Shown one piece after another: positions 6,543 through 13,004 of a stretch of 13,004 nt of DNA. Every line of letters starts with the position of its first letter. Position 1 is the stretch's first letter. Both the position numbers and the translations under genes were made by a program. Origin of the DNA: Candidatus Rokubacteria bacterium RIFCSPLOWO2_02_FULL_72_37. GTDB taxonomy: Bacteria > Methylomirabilota > Methylomirabilia > Rokubacteriales > CSP1-6. A model generated the notes under the pieces. It saw only the letters and a list, made by a program, of their open reading frames with translations. It ran no database searches and was not told the origin of the DNA. The DNA lies in contig MGCE01000199.1 in the NCBI GenBank assembly GCA_001790315.1, forward strand, positions 1-13,004, in the 5' to 3' direction.

Positions 6543-7390
6543 TCCTCGACGGCAAGCTCGTCGCCCAGAAGGTGCTGGACGAGGTGCGCGCGGGCGTCGC
6601 GCGCCTGCGCGAGGCGGCGGGCGTGACGCCGAAGCTCGCGGTCGTGCTCGTCGGCGACTTCGCGCCGTCGCAGATCTACGTGGGGAACAAGATGAAGGCC
6701 GCGGCCGCCGTGGGCATCCTCTCCGAGGACCACATCCACCCCGGCGGCCTCGACCGGAGCGCCCTGCTCGCCTTGCTCGGCCGGCTCAACGCGGACCCCG
6801 CCGTGCACGGCATCCTGCTCCAGCTCCCGCTGCCCGGGGGGCTCGACGAGAGCGAGATGATCGGCGCGATCGCGCCCGAGAAGGACGTGGACGGCCTGCA
6901 CCCGGCGAATCTCGGCGCGCTGCTGGCCGGGACGCCGACGGTCGTGCCCTGCACACCGGCCGGCTGCATGGAGCTCCTCGACCACTACGGCGCCAAGCTC
7001 GAGGGCGCGGAGGCGGTGGTCGTCGGGCGCTCGCGCCTGGTCGGCAAGCCGCTCGCGCAGCTCCTCCTCGCCCGGCACGCGACGGTCACGACGTGCCACA
7101 CGCGCACGCGCGACCTCGCCGCCCACACGCGCCGCGCCGACGTGCTCTGCGTCGCCGCCGGGCGCGCGCGCATGATCAGCGGGGACATGGTGAAGGAGGG
7201 TGCCTGGGTCGTGGACGTCGGGATCAACCGCCTCGAGACGGGCAAGCTCGCCGGCGACGTGGACTTCGAGTCGACCGCGCCGCGCGCGCACGCGATCACG
7301 CCCGTGCCCGGCGGCGTCGGCCCCATGACGGTGGCGATGCTCCTCCGGAACACGCTCGCCGCCGCCGAGCGCCGGGCGGCCCGGCGATGA
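6539..7390 (+). CDS. folD: Bifunctional methylenetetrahydrofolate dehydrogenase / methenyltetrahydrofolate cyclohydrolase
   Basis: FolD interconverts 5,10-methylene-, 5,10-methenyl- and 10-formyl-tetrahydrofolate with NADP(+), in the cytosol. Starting at TTG 6539 the product is 283 residues, the normal size. The catalytic pair is Y47 and K51 in QIYVGNKMKAAAAVGI, with D118 in KDVDGLHPANLG and the folate-site stretch GILLQLPLPGG. The Rossmann dinucleotide domain shows VVVGRSRLVGKPLAQLL, then VVDVGINR and the family end signature ITPVPGGVGPMTVAMLL. The TTG overlaps the ymdB stop as TTGA and gives the expected ILDGKLVAQKV beginning. No ATG or GTG lies close upstream in a sensible position, and no clear Shine-Dalgarno is seen, so translation probably depends on coupling. 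The stop overlaps the xseA start as ATGA. Confidence 0.95.
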   Translation: MILDGKLVAQKVLDEVRAGVARLREAAGVTPKLAVVLVGDFAPSQIYVGNKMKAAAAVGILSEDHIHPGGLDRSALLALLGRLNADPAVHGILLQLPLPGGLDESEMIGAIAPEKDVDGLHPANLGALLAGTPTVVPCTPAGCMELLDHYGAKLEGAEAVVVGRSRLVGKPLAQLLLARHATVTTCHTRTRDLAAHTRRADVLCVAAGRARMISGDMVKEGAWVVDVGINRLETGKLAGDVDFESTAPRAHAITPVPGGVGPMTVAMLLRNTLAAAERRAARR

Positions 7391-8676
7391 GCGGCGAGCG
7401 GGCCGTCCTCACGGTCAGCGCGCTCACCGAGCAGCTCCGCGCGCTCCTCGAGGACCGCTTTCCCGCCGTCTGGGTCGAGGGCGAGATCTCGAATTTCCGC
7501 CTGTACGGCTCGGGGCACGCCTACTTCACGCTCAAGGACGCCGAGGCGCAGCTCCGCTGCGCGCTGTTCCGCACGCGCGGCCGGCGGCTCCGGTTCGAGC
7601 CCGCCGACGGCCTGTCCGTGCTCGCGTTCGGCAGCGTCGAGGTGTACGCCCAGCGCGGCGAGTACCAGCTGGTCGTCGAGCTGCTCGAGCCGCGCGGGCT
7701 CGGTGCGCTCCAGCTCGCGTTCGAGCAGCTCAAGGCCCGGCTCCAGGCCGAGGGGCTGTTCGATGCGGCGCGGAAGCGGCCGCTCCCGCGCTTCCCGCGC
7801 AGGATCGGTGTCGTCACGTCGCCCGCCGGCGCGGCCCTCCGCGACATCCTGCGGGTGATCGGGCGGCGGTTCGGCGAGCTCGCGATCGTGATCGCGGGCT
7901 GTCGCGTCCAGGGCGAGGGGGCGGCCGCGGAGATCGCCCAGGCGATCCGCGACCTGAACGCCCTCGGCGACGTGGACGTGATCATCGTCGGCCGCGGCGG
8001 GGGCTCGCTCGAGGACCTGTGGGCGTTCAACGAGGAAACCGTCGCGCGCGCGATCGCCGCGTCGACGGCGCCGGTGGTCTCCGCGGTGGGGCACGAGGTC
8101 GACTACACGATCGCCGACTTCGTCGCCGACCTGCGCGCGCCGACCCCGTCGGCCGCGGCCGAGCTGGTCGTGCGAGAGAAGCAGGCGGTCGTGGACGCGC
8201 TCGCCGACCTGCGGCGGCGGCTCGAACGGGCCGCCGCGCGGCCGCTCCGCGACCTGGCGCGGCGCGCGGACGATCTGGCGGCGCGCCTGGGGCGCGCGAT
8301 GCGCGGGGAGCAGGGGCGCACGACGCACCGGGTGGAGCTGGCCCGGCGGGCGCTCGTCGCGGCGAGCCCGTTCGCGCGCGTGACGGGCGGCCGGCATCGC
8401 CTGGAGCGGCTCGAGGCGCGGATGCGCGGCGAGCTCGCGCGCGCGCACGACCACGCGCGGCACCGCGTCGGCGCGGCGGTCGCCCGGCTCGATTCGCTGT
8501 CGCCGCTCGCGGTGCTCGGGCGCGGCTACAGCCTCACGCTCGACCCCGGGCGGCGGATCGTCCGGAGCTGGCGGGACGTCGGGGCGGGCGCCGACGTGCG
8601 GGTGCTGCTCCACGAGGGGAGCCTCGAATGCCGCGTCACCTCCACCAGGGAGCACGATGACCGACCTCGGGTTTGA
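7387..8676 (+). CDS. xseA: Exodeoxyribonuclease VII large subunit
   Basis: XseA is the catalytic subunit of exonuclease VII, which degrades single-stranded DNA from both ends in repair and recombination. The product is 429 residues, normal for the family. An N-terminal OB-fold (about 1-105, with FPAVWVEGEISNFRLYGSGHAYFTLKD) is followed by the catalytic domain. Conserved stretches there include RIGVVTSPAGAALRDIL (from residue 139), VIIVGRGGGSLEDLWAFNEE, and the signature GHEVDYTIADFVADLRAPTPS with H236 and D239. An Arg/Ala-rich coiled-coil region (about 265-370) precedes the C-terminal SPLAVLGRGYSL block. The ATG at 7387 overlaps the folD stop (ATGA). The 3' end overlaps xseB by 20 bases, so the two subunits are probably translated in a coupled way. 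Confidence 0.97.
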   Translation: MSGERAVLTVSALTEQLRALLEDRFPAVWVEGEISNFRLYGSGHAYFTLKDAEAQLRCALFRTRGRRLRFEPADGLSVLAFGSVEVYAQRGEYQLVVELLEPRGLGALQLAFEQLKARLQAEGLFDAARKRPLPRFPRRIGVVTSPAGAALRDILRVIGRRFGELAIVIAGCRVQGEGAAAEIAQAIRDLNALGDVDVIIVGRGGGSLEDLWAFNEETVARAIAASTAPVVSAVGHEVDYTIADFVADLRAPTPSAAAELVVREKQAVVDALADLRRRLERAAARPLRDLARRADDLAARLGRAMRGEQGRTTHRVELARRALVAASPFARVTGGRHRLERLEARMRGELARAHDHARHRVGAAVARLDSLSPLAVLGRGYSLTLDPGRRIVRSWRDVGAGADVRVLLHEGSLECRVTSTREHDDRPRV

Positions 8677-8896
8677 GGACGCGCTCACGCGGCTCGAGCA
8701 GATCGTGAGCCAGCTCGAGACCGGCAACCTGCCGCTCGAGGAGTCGCTCCGGCTCTTCGAGGAAGGCGTCGCGCTCGCGCGCCGCTCGGCGAAGTACCTC
8801 GCGGAGGCCGAGAAGCGCATCGAGATCCTCACGAAGGACGAGACCGGCGGGCTGGGGACGCAGCCGTTCGCCTGGCAGCCGGAGGACGAGGCGTGA
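8657..8896 (+). CDS. xseB: Exodeoxyribonuclease VII small subunit
   Basis: XseB is the small non-catalytic subunit; several copies coat the coiled coil of XseA. The 79-residue product shows the family pattern FEDALTRLEQIVSQLETGNLPLEESLRLFEEGVALAR, that is, a two-helix hairpin with the invariant LE.GxLxLEExLxxFExG core, followed by a helix (YLAEAEKRIEIL) and a short tail. The ATG at 8657 lies inside the end of xseA, preceded by an AGGGAGC Shine-Dalgarno-like box (8648-8653). The stop overlaps the ispA start as GTGA. Confidence 0.95.
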   Translation: MTDLGFEDALTRLEQIVSQLETGNLPLEESLRLFEEGVALARRSAKYLAEAEKRIEILTKDETGGLGTQPFAWQPEDEA

Positions 8897-9789
8897 GCGG
8901 CGTCGACCTCGCCGGCTACCTGGCGGAGCGCCGGGCGCTGGTGGACGCGGCGCTCGAGCGCGTGCTCCCGGCCGAGACCGTGCCGCCCGCCACCGTGCAC
9001 CGGGCCATGCGCTACAGCGTCCTGGCGGGCGGCAAGCGCCTGCGGCCGATCCTCGTGATCGCCGGCGCCGAGGCCGTGGGCGGGAGCGCGCCCGCGGTCC
9101 TGCCGGCGGCGTGCGCGCTCGAGCTGATCCACACCTACTCGCTGATCCACGACGATCTGCCGGCGATGGACGACGACGACTACCGCCGGGGCCGGCTGAC
9201 GAGCCACAAGGTGTTCGGCGAGGCCGTGGCGATCCTGGCGGGCGACGCGCTGCTGACGCTCGCGTTCAAGCTCGCGGCGGACAACGCCGCCCTCGCCCGC
9301 GAGCCGCGCGTGCTCCGCGACGTCGTCGCCGAGCTGGCCGACGCCGCCGGCACCTTCGGCATGGTCGGCGGCCAGGTGGCGGACATCGAGTCCGAGGGCA
9401 AGACGATCAGCCCGGAGACGCTCGAGTACATCCACCTGCACAAGACCGCGGCGCTCATCCGCGCCTCGCTGCGCATCGGCGCGCTCCTGGCCGGCGGCGC
9501 CCCGGCGGCCGTCGACGCCATCGGCGAGGCGGGGCGCGACCTCGGCCTCGCCTTCCAGATCGTCGATGATATCCTCGACGTCGAGGGGAGCCTCGAGGAG
9601 CTGGGCAAGACCGCGGGGAGCGACGAGCGCAAGAAGAAGGCGACGTACCCGGCGCTCCACGGCGTCCCCGCCTCGCGGCGCGAGGCGCAGCGGCTCGTCG
9701 CCCGCGTCAAGGAGCGGCTGGCGGCGCTCGGCCCGCGGGCCGCGCCGCTCGCGGGCCTGGCCGACTACGTGCTGGAGAGGAAGAACTAG
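8893..9789 (+). CDS. ispA: Polyprenyl synthetase, probably (2E,6E)-farnesyl diphosphate synthase
   Basis: This enzyme condenses isopentenyl diphosphate with allylic diphosphates, most likely to C15 farnesyl diphosphate, the precursor of undecaprenyl and quinone side chains. The 298-residue product has GGKRLRPIL (IPP binding), the first Asp-rich motif D87-D88-LPAM-D93 with the bacterial two-residue insertion, a GDALLTLAF stretch, and the second motif D225-D226-IL-D229. A tyrosine five residues before the first Asp (TYSLIHDD) matches E. coli IspA and argues for C15, although a geranylgeranyl product cannot be excluded. The GTG start has a GGAGG box at 8881-8885 and overlaps the xseB stop (GTGA). 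The xseA-xseB-ispA order is common. The usual next gene, dxs, is absent and eno follows instead. Confidence 0.93.
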   Translation: MSGVDLAGYLAERRALVDAALERVLPAETVPPATVHRAMRYSVLAGGKRLRPILVIAGAEAVGGSAPAVLPAACALELIHTYSLIHDDLPAMDDDDYRRGRLTSHKVFGEAVAILAGDALLTLAFKLAADNAALAREPRVLRDVVAELADAAGTFGMVGGQVADIESEGKTISPETLEYIHLHKTAALIRASLRIGALLAGGAPAAVDAIGEAGRDLGLAFQIVDDILDVEGSLEELGKTAGSDERKKKATYPALHGVPASRREAQRLVARVKERLAALGPRAAPLAGLADYVLERKN

Positions 9790-9790
9790 C

Positions 9791-11080
9791 GTGTCTGCGA
9801 TCACCGGTGTCTACGCGCGCGAGATCCTGGACTCGCGCGGCCACCCGACGCTCGAGGTCGAGGTGCAGGTCGAGTCCGGGGCCTGGGGGCGCGCGGCCGT
9901 GCCGTCCGGCGCCAGCACGGGCAAGCGCGAGGCCGTCGAGCTGCGCGACGGCGACTCCCAGCGCTACCGCGGCAAGGGTGTGCGCCAGGCGGTCCGCAAC
10001 GTCGAGGAGACGATCGCGCCCGAGGTCGAGGGCATGGAGGCCTCCGAGCAGGCCGCCGTGGACCAGGCGCTGCTCGAGCTCGACGGCACCCCGAACAAGT
10101 CCGCGCTCGGCGCCAACGCGATCCTCGGCGTCTCGCTCGCGGTCGCGCGCGCCGCGGCCGACGACGCGGGGCTGCCGCTCTACGCCTACCTCGGCGGCGT
10201 CGGGGGCCGGCTGATGCCGGTGCCGATGCTGAACGTGCTGAACGGCGGCGTCCACGCCGACAACGGGCTCGACATCCAGGAGTTCATGCTGGTGCCGGCC
10301 GGCGCCGAGAGCTTCTCCGAGGCCCTGCGGACCGGCGTCGAGGTCTTCCACGCGCTCAAGGAGCTGCTGAAGGACAAGGGGCTCGCGACCGGGGTCGGCG
10401 ACGAGGGCGGCTTCGCGCCGAGCCTGCCGAGCAACACGGCGGCGCTCGATCTCTTCATGACCGCCATCGAGCGCGCCGGCTACCGGCCCGGCGAGGAGGT
10501 GCTGCTGGCCCTCGACGTCGCCGCGAGCGAGCTCGCCGAGGCCGGCGGCCGCTATCGCCTGCGCCGCGAGGGCGTCGTGCTCTCGAGCGACGAGCTGATC
10601 GCCCGCTACGAAGCGCTCTGCGACCGGTACCCGATCGTCTCGATCGAGGACGGCCTGGGCGAGGACGACGTCGCCGGCTGGGGCGCGCTCACGCGCCGGC
10701 TCGGCGGGCGCGTGCAGATCGTGGGCGACGACCTGTTCGTGACGAACCCCGCGATCATCCAGCAGGGGATCAAGCACGGGCTGGCCAACGCGGTCCTCAT
10801 CAAGGTGAACCAGGTCGGCACCCTCACCGAGACGCTGGACGCGATCGAGCTGGCCAAGCGCGCCGGGTACGGCACGATCATCTCCCACCGCTCGGGCGAG
10901 ACCGAGGACACCTTCGTCGCCGACCTCGCCGTCGCCGTGAACGCCGGGCAGATCAAGACGGGCTCGGTCTCGCGCGGCGAGCGGACGGCCAAGTACAACC
11001 AGCTGCTGCGCATCGAGGACGAGCTGGGCCACGCCGCGTCGTGGCCCGGGCGCTCCCTCTACACCCGCAGCGGCCGATGA
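9791..11080 (+). CDS. eno: Enolase (phosphopyruvate hydratase)
   Basis: Enolase converts 2-phosphoglycerate to phosphoenolpyruvate in glycolysis, and in several bacteria is also part of the RNA degradosome. The 429-residue product has the usual length. Key residues are in place: the SGASTGKREAVELRD substrate loop, E205 (GDEGGFAPS), catalytic K338 (LIKVNQVGTLTET), and the magnesium ligands D242 (LALDVAASE), E286 (SIEDGLGEDD) and D313 (GDDLFVTN). The family signature with SHRSGETEDTFVADLAVA is intact. Minor departures from the common pattern are HADNGLDIQEFMLVPAGA and an AASELAEAGGRYRL stretch. The GTG start at 9791 follows a GAGAGGAAG box (9776-9784) and lies one base after the ispA stop. The frame is open further upstream, but only this start gives the canonical SAITGVYAREILDSRG beginning. 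The stop overlaps the ftsB-like start (ATGA). Confidence 0.97.
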   Translation: MSAITGVYAREILDSRGHPTLEVEVQVESGAWGRAAVPSGASTGKREAVELRDGDSQRYRGKGVRQAVRNVEETIAPEVEGMEASEQAAVDQALLELDGTPNKSALGANAILGVSLAVARAAADDAGLPLYAYLGGVGGRLMPVPMLNVLNGGVHADNGLDIQEFMLVPAGAESFSEALRTGVEVFHALKELLKDKGLATGVGDEGGFAPSLPSNTAALDLFMTAIERAGYRPGEEVLLALDVAASELAEAGGRYRLRREGVVLSSDELIARYEALCDRYPIVSIEDGLGEDDVAGWGALTRRLGGRVQIVGDDLFVTNPAIIQQGIKHGLANAVLIKVNQVGTLTETLDAIELAKRAGYGTIISHRSGETEDTFVADLAVAVNAGQIKTGSVSRGERTAKYNQLLRIEDELGHAASWPGRSLYTRSGR

Positions 11081-11367
11081 GCCCGCGCCGCCTCGGCATC
11101 GCCCTCGTCGTGGCGCTCGTCGTGGGCCTGGCCGTCTACGGCGGGACCAACGCCATGCGCGTGTGGCGCATGCAGCAGGAGATCCAGGCCCTGGAGGAGG
11201 ACATCGCCACGCTCCGGGCCCGGCAGGAGCAGCTCACGCAGACGGTCGACCGGCTGCGGCACGACCCGGCGTTCATCGAGAAGCTCGCCCGCGAGGAGCT
11301 CGGCATGGTCCGCGAGGGCGAGACCGTCCTGAAGTTCCCGTCGCAGCCGGCGCCCCCCGCTCGCTAG
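11077..11367 (+). CDS. FtsB/DivIC-type septum formation initiator
   Basis: This is a small bitopic division protein of the FtsB/DivIC family; members join FtsL and FtsQ/DivIB in the periplasm to activate septal peptidoglycan synthesis. The 96-residue product has a short basic N-terminus (SPRRLG), one transmembrane helix (about 6-24, LGIALVVALVVGLAVYGG), a coiled coil (about 32-66, WRMQQEIQALEEDIATL onward), and the conserved post-coil stretch DPAFIEKLAREELGMVREGE typical of the family. The ATG at 11077 is chosen because it overlaps the eno stop (ATGA); a GTG at 11041 would add 12 residues lying inside eno. The eno-ftsB order is common in proteobacteria, which favours the FtsB assignment. Confidence 0.9.
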   Translation: MSPRRLGIALVVALVVGLAVYGGTNAMRVWRMQQEIQALEEDIATLRARQEQLTQTVDRLRHDPAFIEKLAREELGMVREGETVLKFPSQPAPPAR

Positions 11368-11375
11368 CGCTCCGC

Positions 11376-12908
11376 ATGGACGCGGTCTGGGCGTGGCTCT
11401 GGGGCACGAGCGGATTCTGGCGCGCGCTCTTCTGGACCGCCCTCGTCGTGAACGCCCGCGCCGTCTTCAAGCTCGCGCTCGACTGGAAGGGCATGCTGAC
11501 GACCTGCCGCTTCGTCGAGGCGGCGTACGGGCGCCTCGCCGCGCTCCCCGACGAGGCGGCGCTCGAGCGCGACCCGACCACGCCCGTCTTCGTGCACCTG
11601 GTCCCCGCGTACGAGGAACCCGCGATCGCCGCGACGCTCGGCGCGCTCCTGGCCGCGCGGTACCCGCACAGCCGCCTCCACGTCGTCGTCGCCACCCGCG
11701 AGGCGGAGGAGCGCGCGCCGCACCCGGCGATGGCGGCGCCGACGGCCGAGCTGGTGCGACGTTTCCGCGAGACCCTGCCCCCCTGGCAGCAGAAGATGCT
11801 CTCGGTCGTCGCGATGCCGGGCCCGGGACGGAAGGCGCACCAGCTCAACTGGGCGCTCCGTCCGGAGATCCTCCGCCCGTTGCTCGGCGACGCGCATGAC
11901 CCGGCGCGCGTGTGGATCGGCGTGAGCGACGCCGACTCGATCCCCGACCCGAACACCCACCGCTGGCTCGCCGCCGATCTCGCCGCGGCGCGGGCGCGCG
12001 GCGAGGCCGAGCGCCTGGCCTACCAGGGGGTGACGCTGTCGCTCGCGAACTTCGATCGCCTCGATCACCGGGCGCGCGTGTGCGCCATCCAGCAGTCGTC
12101 CATCTTCGTCCGGGTCTCGCTCGCGCGGCTCATCAACGAGCGGCGGCGTCTGGCGTGGTTCGCCCGGCTCGCGGCGCGGGCGCCGCGGCTCGGGCGGCTC
12201 GCCCGGCCCGTCTTCGACCTCTGCTTCCGCCGCTCGCAGATCTGCCTCGGGCACCACCAGTTCGTGCGCCTGGACACGCTCCAGGCTCTCGGCGGGTTTC
12301 CGACCACGGGCGCGACGGAGGACTCGACGCTCGGCTACGCCCTCGGCGCCTGCGGCGTCCTGCCGGCGGCGCTGCCGTTGCTCGAGCTGGTGGACCTGCC
12401 CGGGACCAGGGAGGGGATGATCCGCCAGAACGCGCGCTGGTACAAGGGCGTGCTCGACGACGTCGCCTTCCTCTGGCAGGCGTGGCGGCGCGCGCCGACG
12501 GCCTTCAACCTGGCCCAGCTTTGCCGGCACGTCGGCAACAAGGTCGTCGAGTGGCCGATCGCGGCGTGCGTCTACCCGGTGCTCGGCTTCCTCGGCTGGC
12601 ACCTCGCGTACCGCTTCGCGGACCGCCCGGCGTGGTTCGTGCTCGGCGTGACCGCGCCGACGCTCTCGCTGGCGCTCACGATCTGGGTCGGCGGCATCAT
12701 GACCCAGCAGCTCATCGAGCGCCTCACGCCCTGGTTTCCACGGCCCGTGTCGGTCGCGCGGACGACGCTCCAGGCGAAGTTCTGGGGCATGTTCCGCTGC
12801 CAGACGTACTGGCTCCTCGCCACCCGCGGCGCCTGGCGTGTGCTCTGGGCGCTGGTCCGCGCCGGCCGCTACGAGGCGGCCAAGACCGATCGCGTCCGCC
12901 GGGTGTGA
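11376..12908 (+). CDS. Membrane glycosyltransferase, family 2 (GT-A fold), substrate unknown
   Basis: The 510-residue product has an inverting GT2 core between membrane-associated ends. Visible elements are an N-terminal hydrophobic stretch (about 8-30), the nucleotide-binding start VHLVPAYEEPAIAATLGALL, the metal-binding DAD at 185-187 (GVSDADSIPDPN), the acceptor-side TED at 314-316 (FPTTGATEDSTLGYAL), and QNARW at 351-355, which fits the QxxRW motif of processive GT2 enzymes such as cellulose and hyaluronan synthases. At least two C-terminal transmembrane segments follow (about 390-412 and 420-445). It probably builds or primes a cell-surface glycan or glycolipid at the inner membrane. Donor, acceptor and processivity cannot be read from sequence. 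The ATG at 11376 is 8 bases after the ftsB-like stop, with no clear Shine-Dalgarno. It is probably the last gene of the cluster. Confidence 0.85.
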   Translation: MDAVWAWLWGTSGFWRALFWTALVVNARAVFKLALDWKGMLTTCRFVEAAYGRLAALPDEAALERDPTTPVFVHLVPAYEEPAIAATLGALLAARYPHSRLHVVVATREAEERAPHPAMAAPTAELVRRFRETLPPWQQKMLSVVAMPGPGRKAHQLNWALRPEILRPLLGDAHDPARVWIGVSDADSIPDPNTHRWLAADLAAARARGEAERLAYQGVTLSLANFDRLDHRARVCAIQQSSIFVRVSLARLINERRRLAWFARLAARAPRLGRLARPVFDLCFRRSQICLGHHQFVRLDTLQALGGFPTTGATEDSTLGYALGACGVLPAALPLLELVDLPGTREGMIRQNARWYKGVLDDVAFLWQAWRRAPTAFNLAQLCRHVGNKVVEWPIAACVYPVLGFLGWHLAYRFADRPAWFVLGVTAPTLSLALTIWVGGIMTQQLIERLTPWFPRPVSVARTTLQAKFWGMFRCQTYWLLATRGAWRVLWALVRAGRYEAAKTDRVRRV

Positions 12909-12942
12909 CTGCGCGCCCACCTTCACCGCGAGGAGAGCCGCC

Positions 12943-13004
12943 ATGCTGCCGCAGGACCTGATCGTCGACCTCGTCATCCGCTACGGGTTCCAGCTGCTGG
13001 GGGC
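12943..13004 (+). CDS. 5' end of a membrane protein, possibly an MscS-type mechanosensitive channel (partial)
   Basis: An AGGAG box (12931-12935) stands seven bases before an ATG, the clearest ribosome binding site in this part of the window. The first 20 codons read MLPQDLIVDLVIRYGFQLLG and run off the edge. An amphipathic start leading into a hydrophobic helix with YGFQLLG resembles the entry to the first transmembrane helix of many small MscS-family channels. Twenty residues are too few to prove it. It lies 34 bases after the glycosyltransferase with no terminator between, so it may belong to the same transcript. Confidence 0.45.
   Translation, partial: MLPQDLIVDLVIRYGFQLLG

Noticed and set aside
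9566..9790. Upstream extension of the enolase frame
   Set aside because: The extra residues are an out-of-frame reading of ispA; the canonical enolase N-terminus begins at GTG 9791 behind a ribosome binding site.
6985..9804. 939-codon open frame on the minus strand opposite folD, xseA, xseB and ispA
   Set aside because: It is a shadow of four real genes, with repetitive Arg/Ala-rich sequence and no recognisable domain.
11041..11076. Earlier GTG start for the FtsB-like gene
   Set aside because: It would lie inside eno without a ribosome binding site, whereas ATG 11077 forms the ATGA overlap typical of this cluster.

Overview
The window is a GC-rich (about 70% by eye), tightly packed, single-strand stretch of bacterial housekeeping genes, all on the + strand. 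Strong G/C preference at third codon positions, GTG/TTG starts and stop/start overlaps fit a high-GC Gram-negative-type genome. The combination zapB-zapA, 6S RNA, rny, ymdB, folD, xseA, xseB, ispA is the kind of layout seen in Desulfobacterota/Myxococcota-like lineages and in Methylomirabilota/Rokubacteria. I lean toward the latter group from base composition and layout, but the sequence read by eye does not settle it.

Region 1 (1-3974): a probable last few codons of rplT, then pheS and pheT (both subunits of phenylalanyl-tRNA synthetase), a small coiled-coil ZapB-like gene and zapA. The last three are joined by stop/start overlaps. Region 2 (3975-4199) is the only sizeable non-coding gap. 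It holds a 6S RNA (ssrS) gene with its own sigma-70-type promoter, whose -35 box overlaps the zapA stop codon. A second, extended -10 promoter sits at the end of the gap, and its predicted start point is the A of the rny ATG. Region 3 (4200-12908): rny (RNase Y), a YmdB-type phosphodiesterase, folD, xseA, xseB, ispA, eno, an FtsB/DivIC-like gene and a membrane family 2 glycosyltransferase, mostly overlapping or a few bases apart, so probably one long transcription unit. Region 4 (12943-end): the first 20 codons of a membrane protein, possibly an MscS-type channel, cut by the window edge.

The genes cover translation (PheRS), divisome assembly (ZapB-like, ZapA, FtsB-like), global RNA control (6S RNA, RNase Y, and enolase, which is a degradosome partner in other bacteria), one-carbon metabolism (FolD), DNA repair (exonuclease VII), isoprenoid synthesis (IspA) and glycolysis (Eno). 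I saw no mobile element, CRISPR array, tRNA or foreign-looking island. The part most worth a second look is the 6S RNA/rny junction, where the 3' end of the 6S gene overlaps the promoter of an apparently leaderless rny mRNA and no terminator separates the two. I did not find a convincing new multi-gene system.
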